The notes: a model not told the origin generated them from the sequence alone. DNA of 64,000 nt from Pedobacter psychrotolerans (GCF_004340665.1 NZ_SLWO01000004.1:558001-622000); one strand, 5' to 3'; counted from the stretch's first letter, positions 16,991 to 26,780 are shown. Numbers and translations are program-made.

Positions 16991-17386
16991 CTACGCTTTA
17001 GGCCAATCGTTTAAATGCTCTGCATTTCCAAGTTTCAGCTTTCTGGCTGAGATCTGGAATTTCAGTGTCATCGGGTGATCGCCCACAATGTTGATTCCTT
17101 CGGAATACTTCACAATGTAGCCATCTTCAAAATCAACTTCTTTCATTTTGGCATCTTCTTCAGATTTTTTAATCAGAAGGGTTCCGGTAATGGGTTTGTA
17201 CTGGTTATTTACCATCGCTTCGATAATTGAGGTGTCTTCGGTTGACTCGATCTCAATGTCAATGGTACCGCCGTAAACTCCGGAAGAAGGTCTTCCTTTA
17301 GCATCTACATCGCGGTTTAACGCATAGGCGCAATGAAGCACATCGTACTCCTTGCCCGAAAAATTCAATCTAGCTTTGAAAGCCAT
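16991..17386 (-). CDS. tssD: Type VI secretion tube protein TssD (Hcp-like), copy 2
   Basis: 131 residues, same length and architecture as copy 1: MAFKARLNFSGKEYDVLHC, LNRDVDAKGRPSSGVYGG, IEIESTEDTSIIEAMVNNQY and SARKLKLGNAEHLNDWPKA. It is the first gene of the T6SS island in the direction of transcription, about 290 bp ahead of copy 1, with a repeat-filled spacer that suggests separate promoters. The paralogues arose by tandem duplication. Role: the inner tube, and possibly a carrier of small effectors in its lumen. Confidence 0.95.
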   Translation of the reverse strand: MAFKARLNFSGKEYDVLHCAYALNRDVDAKGRPSSGVYGGTIDIEIESTEDTSIIEAMVNNQYKPITGTLLIKKSEEDAKMKEVDFEDGYIVKYSEGINIVGDHPMTLKFQISARKLKLGNAEHLNDWPKA

Positions 17387-17673
17387 AAGTTTTAAATTTA
17401 AAGGTTAAATAATTAGGTTTATTGTAGCCTCCGCTACAATTTGTTCAGACCAAAAATTAAGCCAATAATTACTTATATGACTCATTTATAACCAGTAAGC
17501 ATCAATATAATTTGTTTAAAATTGCTTTGAGGCTCTCAGAACGCATATTTTATGAGAAGCGTAAATGTATTTTTTAAAGAATTATTTTTGTATCGATATA
17601 ATTACACTGCCTGATTTGTAGAATTTATGGACAATGTGTTGCTTTATGCTACACCAATTTTGATTTAACACTG

Positions 17674-17907
17674 ATGACCAGTCATTTAATTAACATCAGC
17701 CCGAATCAGCTGTATATTTTTTTAGATAATAATGCACCCAATAGTGTTAACCTTTGGCAGCATTGTAAAGGCTAAGATTTATTAACCAAAAAGTACATCA
17801 TTATTAATGACTTAAATACCCCCGGTCTGCACCACGTCTCTGATAGAGGACAGATTATTGACAAGGCTAAAATTATCCGAGATCATATCAGCTTAATGAT
17901 CCAATAA
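17674..17907 (+). pseudogene. Possible small gene relic with one in-frame stop
   Basis: From the ATG at 17674 a frame runs 77 codons to the TAA at 17905 with a single interior stop (TAA at 17773). The translation (MTSHLINISPNQLYIFLDNN before the stop, then LTKKYIIINDLNTPGLHHVS after it) has a balanced, protein-like composition. I do not recognise the family. Against it: the part around 17825-17860 (AAATACCCCCGGTCTGC) resembles the start of the dispersed repeat at 26781 and 31264, so the frame may be partly repeat DNA. The rest of 17387-17673 shows nothing I can name. Confidence 0.3.
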
Positions 17908-17934
17908 AAAAGGCCGTAGCGAACGGCTACGACC
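17906..17934 (-). terminator. Intrinsic terminator of the utilisation-locus operon
   Basis: GGTCGTAGC and GCTACGGCC pair around a 5-base loop (17912-17934), followed on the minus strand by six T (17911-17906). It begins 9 bases beyond the stop of the GH35 gene. Confidence 0.85.
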
Positions 17935-17942
17935 TGTGATAT

Positions 17943-19784
17943 TTATTTTACTTCGTTTACCTGATCCAGTATGGGCTTATTCAAACTGGTCAGCACATTG
18001 TTTTCGGGTTTATTCAACTCCAGTATAACGATTTCATTTTCTCCTTTCTTTAACCATTCTGCAGGAAGATAAATGGTTTGCTGAGGGCCAATACTCCAGT
18101 ATTTACCGAGGTTATGTCCATTTACCCAAATCACTCCCTTTCCCCATTTGCGTAAATCCAGATAGGTATCTACAGGTGTGGTGACTTTAAATGATCCTAA
18201 TTTCAATACTGGAGAATTTCTGGCAGCCTTTACTGCATTAATTTTTGAGGTTTCTACTTGATCAAAAGGCAAAGAATACATCGTCCATGATTTAAGTGAA
18301 GTGCCTGCGAAGGAAACCTGACCTACTATACCCTTTTTATTTTTCAACAGGTTTGGACCAAAGTTGATTCTGCCCATATTCTCTACAAAAATCTCCAGCG
18401 TATGGCTTCCGGCCGATAAATCAAGTGTCAGGCTTTCCTGTCCTAATCTTCTATCCAGCGTGCCCTTGCGTTCTCCATCGATAAAGACAATGCCATAATC
18501 ACGTAGCCCATCTATTTTCAATTCACCTTTTTTCCCACCATTAACTTTAGTTTTGTAGAGCATGTAACCGTAGGCTTGATTCATGTCTTCAAAGGTTAAG
18601 GGATCCTGACTTTCTTTACCAGTTCCCAGGTTATCAAAAACACCAATTTCTTTGGTAAACTTAATTGGCTCCATTGCTGCAGCGGGTTTTGCTTTGGGTA
18701 CTTCCGGCAATTTTTGTCCCTTTTGCAAATGCTTTTCAATCACTGCTCTGAATTTCATAAATTTATCAGTGGCATTTCCAGCTTCATCAAGAGGTGCATC
18801 ATAATCATAGCTACTAATTTGTGGCTCAAATGGAATGGTATCCCTAAAGTTTGCGCCATTCATAAAGCCACGCGTACTTCCGCCATGAAACATATACATG
18901 TTAATGGAAATTCCACTGGATAATACGGTATCTAATTTTCCTGTATACTGTTCCGCAGGAACTTTATGGTGCGGCGTACCCCACCAATCGAACCATGCCG
19001 GGTACCATTCAGCAATAAAAAACGGACCTTTTCCTTCATTCAGACTGCGAATGGCCTTTTTTACCGTTACGGGGTTATCCTGACCATTAATGGCAGGCAT
19101 TAAACCTTTTAAATGCCCTTTCACAATATCCTTTTCCGGGTCACAAGTGTATAAAAGTCCATCAAAACCTGCATCAACAAACATTTTACGGTTCATTTCC
19201 AGGTAAACCTTATCTGATCCATACGAACCATATTCGTTTTCTACCTGAACCATGATGATGTTTCCACCGTGGTTAATTTGAAGCGGAGCCAATTGCTTGC
19301 CTACCTCATCAATGTATTTTTTGTATTCGGCCAGGTATTGTTTTTCACGGCTTCTTACTTCCAGGCCTTTCTCATTTTGCAACCAGTATGGATAGCCACC
19401 AAACTCCCATTCGGCACATACATAAGGGCTTGGTCTAAGGATTACCCATAATCCTTCTTCTTTAGCAATTTTCACAAATTCAGCAATATCATTATTACCG
19501 GTAAAATCAAATTTGCCTTTTTCCGGTTCATGTAAGTTCCAGAAAACATATGTTCCGATGGTATTCAAACCCATTGCCTTCGCCATTTTCATTCTGGCTC
19601 GCCAGGCTTCACGTGGTACCCGTGGATAATGGATTTCTCCTGAAATGATTTGATAAGGCTTGTTATCAAGCATAAATGTACTGTCTCCTAAAGTAAAGGA
19701 GTGCTCATTACTTGCCTTTCCACATCCGAAAAGCATCAAGGCCAGCATCATGGCATTTAAAATAAGTATCTTTTGTTTTTTCAT
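17943..19784 (-). CDS. Glycoside hydrolase family 35 beta-galactosidase, lipoprotein
   Basis: 613 residues. GH35 retaining exo-beta-galactosidase that removes terminal galactose. The N-terminal signal ends in a lipobox (LMLFGC), so it is membrane anchored, probably facing the periplasm or the surface. The TIM barrel (about 35-345) shows the family motifs YVFWNLHEP, acid/base Glu184 in VQVENEYGSYG and nucleophile Glu259 in FIAEWYPAWFDWWG; beta-sandwich domains follow, with GVIWVNGHNLGKYWSIGPQ typical of the jelly roll. It is the last gene of the susC-susD-GH30-GH35 row, 42 bp after GH30, and is followed by a strong terminator. With GH30 it fits stepwise degradation of beta-galactan side chains. 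Confidence 0.94.
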   Translation of the reverse strand: MKKQKILILNAMMLALMLFGCGKASNEHSFTLGDSTFMLDNKPYQIISGEIHYPRVPREAWRARMKMAKAMGLNTIGTYVFWNLHEPEKGKFDFTGNNDIAEFVKIAKEEGLWVILRPSPYVCAEWEFGGYPYWLQNEKGLEVRSREKQYLAEYKKYIDEVGKQLAPLQINHGGNIIMVQVENEYGSYGSDKVYLEMNRKMFVDAGFDGLLYTCDPEKDIVKGHLKGLMPAINGQDNPVTVKKAIRSLNEGKGPFFIAEWYPAWFDWWGTPHHKVPAEQYTGKLDTVLSSGISINMYMFHGGSTRGFMNGANFRDTIPFEPQISSYDYDAPLDEAGNATDKFMKFRAVIEKHLQKGQKLPEVPKAKPAAAMEPIKFTKEIGVFDNLGTGKESQDPLTFEDMNQAYGYMLYKTKVNGGKKGELKIDGLRDYGIVFIDGERKGTLDRRLGQESLTLDLSAGSHTLEIFVENMGRINFGPNLLKNKKGIVGQVSFAGTSLKSWTMYSLPFDQVETSKINAVKAARNSPVLKLGSFKVTTPVDTYLDLRKWGKGVIWVNGHNLGKYWSIGPQQTIYLPAEWLKKGENEIVILELNKPENNVLTSLNKPILDQVNEVK

Positions 19785-19826
19785 GGTATTTAAATTTAGG
19801 AACGGCTCACTCGTATATTCCTGTTT

Positions 19827-21347
19827 TTATTTATTGGCGATAATTGTAGTAACGGATTTAGGTGGAAGATTTAATTGTTCTGCATTCACCACCGATCGCT
19901 TTAGATTGCTCACCTCCGCAGTGGTGTAAACGGATAGACTTTTTTGTTTTTGATTAATTCCTGATAGTTCCAGGTGAATGGCTTCTTCGCTATTATTTAC
20001 AGCTACGGTAATCAGTTTATTATTTTTAAGGTAAGCTGAAATATAAAAATCCTGATCATTTGAAACACTCATATTAACCCTTACACTACCTGGTGGTATA
20101 AAGCGGCTGTAGTTACCCAGTGCCCAAAGGGTTTTACTGTCATAAACTTTTCCGTTGGTTTTGCTTTTGTCTATGTATACCAGGCCATCTTTATAATCGC
20201 CTGTTGAAACAGCAAGCCACCACTGCCATGAGCTGGCATTGGCATAAGTTAAATCATGATGGATGAGTTTGGCGATAAATAGTGCTGTAGTCATGCCCAG
20301 GTCTCGCCCCTCTCCTTTTAATAAACTATCACCAAGAACACAATATTCCGACATCCAAAATCTGAGCTGATCATATTTAGCCACTTCATCTTTAACCAAA
20401 TTTCTGATGGCTATAGCCTTTTGTTCCGGGCTTGTGGTGAAATAACTATGTCCTGAAATACTCCGGTCTAAGTTTTTCAGATTCCCAAGGTAACCTGGAG
20501 AGTTGGGATTAAAAAAATAGTCTATTTGTTTACTTTTTGCAGTATCTGGATGATTGGTAAGGTAATTCAGCTGACCCGATTCAGCAATTTGAATCTTCGT
20601 TTTTAGCTGTTCCTGATTTAATGTGGCACTTAATTTCTTAATCAACACCGAAATTTCACGGTTGGTATATGGACATCCTTCCTGATTGCCTTCATTCCAT
20701 TTCCATTGTGGTTCATTTATCGGACTCAGATAATCCAGCTCAACACCAGTTTTCTTTTTGAGGATTTGAATCGTTTTAGCCAGATCTTGTGTAAAAGCAT
20801 CTGCTTTGCTGAAATCAAGGTTACACTTTCCATCACTTGAAAATGCCTTTTGATTGCGCGTAAAATTGACATGTGGACTATTTACAAAACCAATGAAGTG
20901 CTTTACACCTCTTGCTTTTGCAGCATTCATAAACCAAACCTGTCCTGGCATGGCCTCTTCATTATAAGTTTTATTTAAGGCTAAAAAAGAAGCTTGCCTT
21001 CTCCATTCATCTTTTATTCCACTGGCCTGGCCTTGTTCAGCACTTCCTCCACCAATGGCAAAACGCCAGAAATTTAATCCTATTCCTTGCGGATTGCCTT
21101 CCTGATCTGTTTGCGTGCTGAAAAGCAAATCAGCCATTTTGTTTTTTTCTGCTTCAGGCCATAAACCAGCAAACTGGCAAGTCCAGGCGTCTGATGCACC
21201 AAAGCCTTCCATTGTTTGTGCGGGCTCATTATAATTAACCTTTGCTTTAATGATCCGTTGGTTTTGGGCGAAAGTTATTTCCGGAGCAATCAAACCCAGC
21301 AGTAGGAGGAAAGAAAAAACAAATGCTTTTCGAGGGAGAAAATTCAT
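19827..21347 (-). CDS. Glycoside hydrolase family 30, likely endo-beta-1,6-galactanase
   Basis: 506 residues with a Sec signal peptide (VFSFLLLLGLIAPEITFAQ). The GH30 pattern is clear: QTMEGFGASDAWTCQFAG at the start of the barrel, acid/base Glu212 in SPINEPQWKW, nucleophile Glu334 in FWMSEYCVLGD, and a C-terminal beta-sandwich ending in SVTTIIANK. The N-terminal GFGASDAW and the Trp-rich INEPQWKWN are closest to what I remember of subfamily 5, the endo-beta-1,6-galactanases; this is a judgement, and beta-glucosylceramidase- or xylanase-type subfamilies fit less well. It lies between SusD (248 bp upstream, a miniature element in between) and GH35, so substrate processing by galactanase then galactosidase is the natural reading. 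Confidence 0.88.
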   Translation of the reverse strand: MNFLPRKAFVFSFLLLLGLIAPEITFAQNQRIIKAKVNYNEPAQTMEGFGASDAWTCQFAGLWPEAEKNKMADLLFSTQTDQEGNPQGIGLNFWRFAIGGGSAEQGQASGIKDEWRRQASFLALNKTYNEEAMPGQVWFMNAAKARGVKHFIGFVNSPHVNFTRNQKAFSSDGKCNLDFSKADAFTQDLAKTIQILKKKTGVELDYLSPINEPQWKWNEGNQEGCPYTNREISVLIKKLSATLNQEQLKTKIQIAESGQLNYLTNHPDTAKSKQIDYFFNPNSPGYLGNLKNLDRSISGHSYFTTSPEQKAIAIRNLVKDEVAKYDQLRFWMSEYCVLGDSLLKGEGRDLGMTTALFIAKLIHHDLTYANASSWQWWLAVSTGDYKDGLVYIDKSKTNGKVYDSKTLWALGNYSRFIPPGSVRVNMSVSNDQDFYISAYLKNNKLITVAVNNSEEAIHLELSGINQKQKSLSVYTTAEVSNLKRSVVNAEQLNLPPKSVTTIIANK

Positions 21348-21441
21348 GATAAGGAGATTAAAATAAGTAGATAGATTGTAGCAAAAGCGTTTTAAATACT
21401 TTACGAGATGCTACAATAGTTTTATAATAATAGTTTAAAAA

Positions 21442-21588
21442 GGGCTGTCTCATAAATCAATTTATCTTTGAATACTGTCAAGTTGAGCTTCCCGAAGATT
21501 CGGGACAGGTTGTCGAAACGCCATAAACGGCTTTTTTACAAGTCCTTCGACAGGCTCAGGATGACATTTCGTATTTATGAGACAGCTT
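21442..21588. mobile_element. Miniature inverted-repeat element (MITE-like) after susD
   Basis: The 14-bp ends GCTGTCTCATAAAT (21444-21457) and ATTTATGAGACAGC (21573-21586) are perfect reverse complements. The interior contains a diverged inverted pair of the type GTCCTTCGACAGGCTCAGGA and two small hairpins, one ending in GGCTTTTTT. There is no coding capacity. A second element with almost the same ends lies at 59285-59484. Both sit within 8 bases of a stop codon. Mobilisation by a transposase in trans is inferred. Confidence 0.7.
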
Positions 21589-21595
21589 CAAAATT

Positions 21596-23287
21596 TTAGT
21601 AACCAGGATTTTGTTCCAGTTTTCCGTTTGAAGATAAAATTTCTGATCTTGGAATAGGTAACCAGTATTGTTTATCCTGAAAAATTTTGCCATCTAAAGC
21701 TACCTTCGTAGCATAACTTAAATTGCTTCCATTTTTAGTGATGATGATTCCACTGGCCGCTTTGTTCTCTACAATGTTTGCAATTTTCCAACGGCGCACA
21801 TCATAATAACGGTGTTCTTCAAAAGCCAGCTCTACCCTACGTTCGTAACGGATGGCATCTCTCATTTGTGATTGACTTAAGCCATTGGCAATTGCAGGCA
21901 TATTTACATCTGGTCTTGATCTGATCATATTTACCGCATCTCTGGCAGACATTGATGATCCGGCAGGAACCGCATCAGGACCGTAAGCTTCGTTTGCCGC
22001 TTCAGCAAAGTTTAATAAAATTTCAGAATAGCGCATGTAAATCCATGGCTGTAAACCTGCTACATCCCAAGGGTTATCAATTGGGAATGCATCATTCATG
22101 AATTTTTTAAGATAGTAGCCAGTTTTAGTGGTATTCCAGTTAGAGTTTCCGTCCTTACTGTCTTTTCCACCCGGGATAAAAGCTTCCATGTTTCTTCCGC
22201 GGTAACTTGCTCCGTCATAAATAACGGTGTAGCCAAATCTAGGATCTCTGTTGGCATATGGTTTAGATGGATCATATCCAGAACCGGCTTCAGTAATGGC
22301 CTTACCACTTGTGGTTTGGTAATCATCAACCAGGTTTTGCATGGGTGTATTACCACCCCAGGCATTGTACCCATTTGGTCCGTTTGCAATTTCTAAACAA
22401 ACGTGTCTGGCGTTTGTGGTGTACAGCCTTTCAAAAATTACCTCATTCGATTCATTGATCAGGAACATTTTATTATATCCACCAGTATAAATGCCATATT
22501 TGTTCAGGCTAATTACCGCTTGTGCAGCGGTAACAGCAGAAGCCCACGTACCTGCGTTATATAATGGACTGGCAGCATAAAGCGTTAACCTTGATTTTAA
22601 GGCCAGTGCCGCACCTTTTGTAGCACGACCTAATTGCCAGTTTGTAGAATTATCTACCGGAAGTAAAGCAGCCGCCTCATCTAATTGTGCGATTGCATAA
22701 TCCAGACTCTCTTTTAAAGTTGCCCTTTTAAATAGCGCATCATCCTGTAAGTTATCCTGTAATTGTGTTACCTTATCGCCTATTAAAACAGCACGTCCAT
22801 AATTACGGATGACATCATGGTAACGAAAGGCACGAATGAATTTAAGCTCACCTTCTAATAACTTCTTATGGCCTGCACTCATCGTGATGGTTGATAATAT
22901 CTGAAGTGCATAATTACACTCACGGATGCTGCGGTAACTTCTAGCCCAGAATGAGGCTGTACTGCCCAGGTTATCTGGTGAAATCTGCCCACGCTGCATG
23001 GCCCAGGTTCCATCATCATTGGTGTAAATCGATTCATCTGTATTCGAGCTCATTAAGCTGTATTCGAAACCACGGCCAAAACCCGGACCCGAACCTTCAC
23101 CTTCTTTTTCCTGAAGCTTTGGACTTACATAACGGTTAAGTATAAAGGCTTCAAATATGGTACTGTCCTTTTCAACTACCTCCGGAGCAACAACTGCAGT
23201 CGGGTTAATTTCTAAAAAATCTTTTTTGCATGATGCAAACAGTAATGCTGCACCAATAGTAAAATATAATGGTTTATATAATTTCAT
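21596..23287 (-). CDS. SusD/RagB-family nutrient-binding outer-membrane lipoprotein
   Basis: 563 residues from the ATG at 23287 (MKLYKPLYFTIG), chosen for its lipoprotein signal ending in LLFASC; an upstream GTG in frame is not needed and would overlap susC. SusD proteins bind glycans on the cell surface and form the lid of the SusC barrel. Family features: N-terminal CKKDFLEINP, TPR-like helices, the middle region ASFWARSYRSIRECNYAL, and the C-terminal RYERRVELAFEEHRYYDVRRWK with the ending SNGKLEQNPGY. It starts 4 bp after the susC stop, so the pair is translationally linked. Confidence 0.96.
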   Translation of the reverse strand: MKLYKPLYFTIGAALLFASCKKDFLEINPTAVVAPEVVEKDSTIFEAFILNRYVSPKLQEKEGEGSGPGFGRGFEYSLMSSNTDESIYTNDDGTWAMQRGQISPDNLGSTASFWARSYRSIRECNYALQILSTITMSAGHKKLLEGELKFIRAFRYHDVIRNYGRAVLIGDKVTQLQDNLQDDALFKRATLKESLDYAIAQLDEAAALLPVDNSTNWQLGRATKGAALALKSRLTLYAASPLYNAGTWASAVTAAQAVISLNKYGIYTGGYNKMFLINESNEVIFERLYTTNARHVCLEIANGPNGYNAWGGNTPMQNLVDDYQTTSGKAITEAGSGYDPSKPYANRDPRFGYTVIYDGASYRGRNMEAFIPGGKDSKDGNSNWNTTKTGYYLKKFMNDAFPIDNPWDVAGLQPWIYMRYSEILLNFAEAANEAYGPDAVPAGSSMSARDAVNMIRSRPDVNMPAIANGLSQSQMRDAIRYERRVELAFEEHRYYDVRRWKIANIVENKAASGIIITKNGSNLSYATKVALDGKIFQDKQYWLPIPRSEILSSNGKLEQNPGY

Positions 23288-23291
23288 GATG

Positions 23292-26200
23292 TTAAAATTT
23301 AACGTTTGCACCTATGTTGATAATTTTTTGCTGAGGATAAAATTGTCCACTTTGATTATCACCTTCCGGATCGTAATCTTTCACTTTAGTGATGGTAAAT
23401 AAATTGAATGCACTGGCATACAACCTTACGCCTGATATTTTAATTTTAGATAAGAGGCTAGAGTTGAAATTATAGCCCAGTTCAATGTTCTTCAACCTGA
23501 GAAATGATGCATTGTTTAGCCAGAAATTATTCTGATAAGCGCCACCACTAATGGCATTTGAAGCACGTTCAGTTACCCTTGGATAAGTTCCATTCGGATT
23601 TGACACACTATATCTGTTATCGGCCCAGGTACTGTAAAAGTTTCCAACGCTCCCTGATTCTGGCAGCACATACTGGCTTACCCGAGACTGACCTGCAAAG
23701 AGTACTGATATGTCGAAATTTTTATAAGAAGCATTTAAGTTTAATCCGTAAGTAATTTCAGGAACGTTACCATATTTACTTCTGGTTCTGTCTTTAAAGT
23801 CAATTACACCATCACCGTTATAATCTTCATATTTTAAATCGCCAACTTTAGCACCTGTAACATGTGGATAGGCATCTAATTCTTGTTGTGAGCGGAAAAT
23901 ACCAAGTGAATTAAACAATAGGTAACTACCAATTGAACGGCCTGTTTGACGTTGATAATCTAATGTTCCGGCAGCCTCATCAATGAAGATGATTTTACTT
24001 TTAGCATAAGTAATATTTCCGGTAGCACCCCAGCTAAAGTTTTCGCTTGAATGGTTATAACCTAATGTGGCCTCTACACCTGAGCTATTAATTTTACCAA
24101 TATTTTCTGCAGGAACCAAAGGAACAACGCCAGTTTCATTATATGGATTCACAATTCCCGAAGTAGCCGGAATAGAAGCATTTCTGGTTAACAGAATATC
24201 ACTGCGTTTCTGATTAAAATAGATTGCCTCTAAAGTGAAGTTTTTCAAAAAGGTAGCATTAATCCCGATATCCAGTTTATTGGCCCGCTCCCAACCTACA
24301 TTCGGATTAGCCAATTTAACCAAATTAAGGTTAGGTTGAATCACATTTACACCGCTACCTGGATTAGAGGCTACAAACCCATTTGAAACCAATGTATAAT
24401 TATCAAAGTACTGATAAGGATCAATCAAATCGCTACCTAAAGAACCGTAAGATCCCCTGATTTTTAAATCATTAATGAAAGAAACGTTATCACTGAACCA
24501 TTTTTCTTTGCTCACTCTCCATGCACCCAAAACGGAAGGAAAATATCCGAAACGGTTATTCTTTGGAAAGAGCGAAGAACCGTCTGCACGCATCTGGCCT
24601 TCTATAATATATTTTTCATCATAGTTGTAAGTCACCTTTCCAATATAACTTTGTCTTGGATAGTCAGTACTACTACCAGAATTCCTTAAATCTGTTGCAG
24701 CTGAACCACCTTGTGAAAGTTCAGGCAGACTGGTTGAAATATAATTTAAGCGTTGCGCATCAAAGATTTCATAACGCTGTCTGCTCTGCTCGTAAGCTAC
24801 AAAAGCATTAAAAGAGTGTTTGCCAAATTTCTTATCGTAATTTAATTTAACGTTAGAGGTAATTAAGCTGGTATTGGCCTGCGACTCATATAAAGTTGCC
24901 TTGCCACCACTTCCACCTACTACAACCGTATTGTATATTCCGGTAGATTGATCGTAGGAATAAAGGTTATAAGGTTTATTGAAGTTTTTCTTAAAGCTAA
25001 AGGTTTTGTCAACTGAGAAAAAACCATCAACAGAAAGGCCTTCCACACCAGGAATTTGGTAGCTACCTCTTAAAATCGCATTGATTACCTGTGTTGGGTT
25101 TTTAGCTGTACCTCCTAAATCGCTTACCTGAACCGCTGGATTGCTATTTTCAATTCCTGTGGTAGGCAAACCATTTGGATAATAAGCAGCTACAATAGGT
25201 TTTGCACGATAGACGGACCTAAAGATATCACCAGCACCCGAAATTGGATAAACACGATCTTCTTCTCTTCCTGAAACGCCTAATCCGATTTTTAACCTTT
25301 TAGAAATATTGGCATCAATATTTGTTCTAAAATTATACTGCTGATATTTGGTTGCACCATTTTTATAGATCGCATCCTGATAGATTTTCCCTAGGGAAAC
25401 GAAATATTTAACATCTTCAGTACCACCACTAACCGAAAGGCTATGTTGATTTTGAAGGGCTACATCTTTTAATGTTTCTTTGGTCCAGTCAGTATTTGGA
25501 TACAACAGTGGATCTGAACCATCTCTGAATTTCTGAATCTGATCGGCTGTATAAGACTGGTTAAGGCCACCACCAGGATTGGAATCATAATTGATTTCAT
25601 TCATGATCTGTGCATACGTTGCCGCATCTGCCATTTTCGGAAGGCGTGTTGGCATACTGAAACCCTGATTGAAGCTATAGTTTACGGTTGGCTTACCAAT
25701 TTTACCTTTCTTAGTGGTAATTAAGATTACACCATTCGCCGCACGGTTACCATAAACTGCTGCTGATGCATCTTTTAGTACCGAAATACTTTCCACGTCA
25801 TTTGGGTCGATCCTTTCTAAACCGCCCAATTGGCCAGGAATTCCATCTACTACCACCAGTACATCAGAGTTGGTCGTAGTTCCTAAACCACGGATTAAAA
25901 TCTTCGATCCATCATAACCCGGTTCACCACCACGGTTATTGATCACCACACCTGAAACCCTACCTGCCAATGAATTGGAAAGATTGGGCTGTGGACTCTT
26001 GACCAAATCGCTACCTTTAACTACAGCAACTGAACCCGCAAGCGTTGATTTCTTTTGTGTACCATAACCCACCACAACCAGCTCGTTAAGTGATTGTGCA
26101 TTAGCGGTTAGTTGTGTATTTACAGTGGTTTTGCCTTTTGTAAGTACTTCTTGTTTGTTATACCCTACATAGGTAAATACCAGTACAGCATTATCATTTG

Positions 26201-26483
26201 GAACTTTTATGGAATATTTACCATCTGCATTACTTACGGTAACGATGGAGGTTCCTTTAACGGATACACTTACTCCTGGTAGTACACCTCCTTTTTCGTC
26301 GTAAACTGTACCACTTACTGTAATTTCATCTTTAACTGATACTGGATTTGTAGTGCCTGAAAGTGAGGTTGCCATGGCCATTTGGGCAGACAGCAAGGAA
26401 ACACTACTGAGGGATACAATGAATAGCGTTTGTTTCGCACTACGACAAAACAGAACAGCTTTGCGCCGTAAAACTTTTCTCAT
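23292..26483 (-). CDS. SusC/RagA-family TonB-linked outer-membrane transporter
   Basis: 1063 residues. Signal sequence in the first 38 residues, then a carboxypeptidase-like regulatory domain (GTVYDEKGGVLPGVSVSVKG), a TonB-box region with the SusC signature SLNELVVVGYGTQKK, a plug domain (about 140-260, LIRGLGTTTNSDVLVVVDG and KDASAAVYGNRAANGVILI) and a 22-strand barrel ending in INIGANVKF. It imports oligosaccharides captured by the partner SusD, driven by TonB. First gene of the row; the 300 bp ahead of it (26484-26780) must hold the promoter that the HTCS regulator acts on, but I cannot point to the operator. Confidence 0.97.
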   Translation of the reverse strand: MRKVLRRKAVLFCRSAKQTLFIVSLSSVSLLSAQMAMATSLSGTTNPVSVKDEITVSGTVYDEKGGVLPGVSVSVKGTSIVTVSNADGKYSIKVPNDNAVLVFTYVGYNKQEVLTKGKTTVNTQLTANAQSLNELVVVGYGTQKKSTLAGSVAVVKGSDLVKSPQPNLSNSLAGRVSGVVINNRGGEPGYDGSKILIRGLGTTTNSDVLVVVDGIPGQLGGLERIDPNDVESISVLKDASAAVYGNRAANGVILITTKKGKIGKPTVNYSFNQGFSMPTRLPKMADAATYAQIMNEINYDSNPGGGLNQSYTADQIQKFRDGSDPLLYPNTDWTKETLKDVALQNQHSLSVSGGTEDVKYFVSLGKIYQDAIYKNGATKYQQYNFRTNIDANISKRLKIGLGVSGREEDRVYPISGAGDIFRSVYRAKPIVAAYYPNGLPTTGIENSNPAVQVSDLGGTAKNPTQVINAILRGSYQIPGVEGLSVDGFFSVDKTFSFKKNFNKPYNLYSYDQSTGIYNTVVVGGSGGKATLYESQANTSLITSNVKLNYDKKFGKHSFNAFVAYEQSRQRYEIFDAQRLNYISTSLPELSQGGSAATDLRNSGSSTDYPRQSYIGKVTYNYDEKYIIEGQMRADGSSLFPKNNRFGYFPSVLGAWRVSKEKWFSDNVSFINDLKIRGSYGSLGSDLIDPYQYFDNYTLVSNGFVASNPGSGVNVIQPNLNLVKLANPNVGWERANKLDIGINATFLKNFTLEAIYFNQKRSDILLTRNASIPATSGIVNPYNETGVVPLVPAENIGKINSSGVEATLGYNHSSENFSWGATGNITYAKSKIIFIDEAAGTLDYQRQTGRSIGSYLLFNSLGIFRSQQELDAYPHVTGAKVGDLKYEDYNGDGVIDFKDRTRSKYGNVPEITYGLNLNASYKNFDISVLFAGQSRVSQYVLPESGSVGNFYSTWADNRYSVSNPNGTYPRVTERASNAISGGAYQNNFWLNNASFLRLKNIELGYNFNSSLLSKIKISGVRLYASAFNLFTITKVKDYDPEGDNQSGQFYPQQKIINIGANVKF

Positions 26484-26780
26484 GTTGGTTTAATTTGGTT
26501 ATTTAATAATTACCATTTTCTTTCGATCTCTTTCATTCACTTTGCATCATGGCCATAGTGAGTTAGGAATTCGTTTGAAAACGTTGCTAAATTCTACCAA
26601 ATCAATTAAAATAAAAGGGGGTAAACAGCTAATATTAGAGGGGTAAAAATCAACCAATACCTGCAAATTGGCCGTTTGAACGCAAAAAGTAGTTTTATAA
26701 ATACAAAATTTCAGATTTTTATATTCCGGATTTTTTAAATAATGATGTATAGTAAGATTTAGAAACAATAAGTTTTTACA
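26484..26780 (-). promoter_or_regulatory. Upstream region of susC, regulatory by position only
   Basis: AT-rich, no coding sequence I accept (a 73-codon frame at 26547-26768 has no protein-like features). As the only space between the HTCS regulator gene and susC beyond the flanking repeat, it should carry the susC promoter and regulator site. No TAnnTTTG box in a suitable place was found by eye. Confidence 0.35.

Noticed and set aside
26547..26768. 73-codon frame in the susC upstream region
   Set aside because: Biased, low-complexity composition with no recognisable pattern in AT-rich DNA; the space is needed for the susC promoter.
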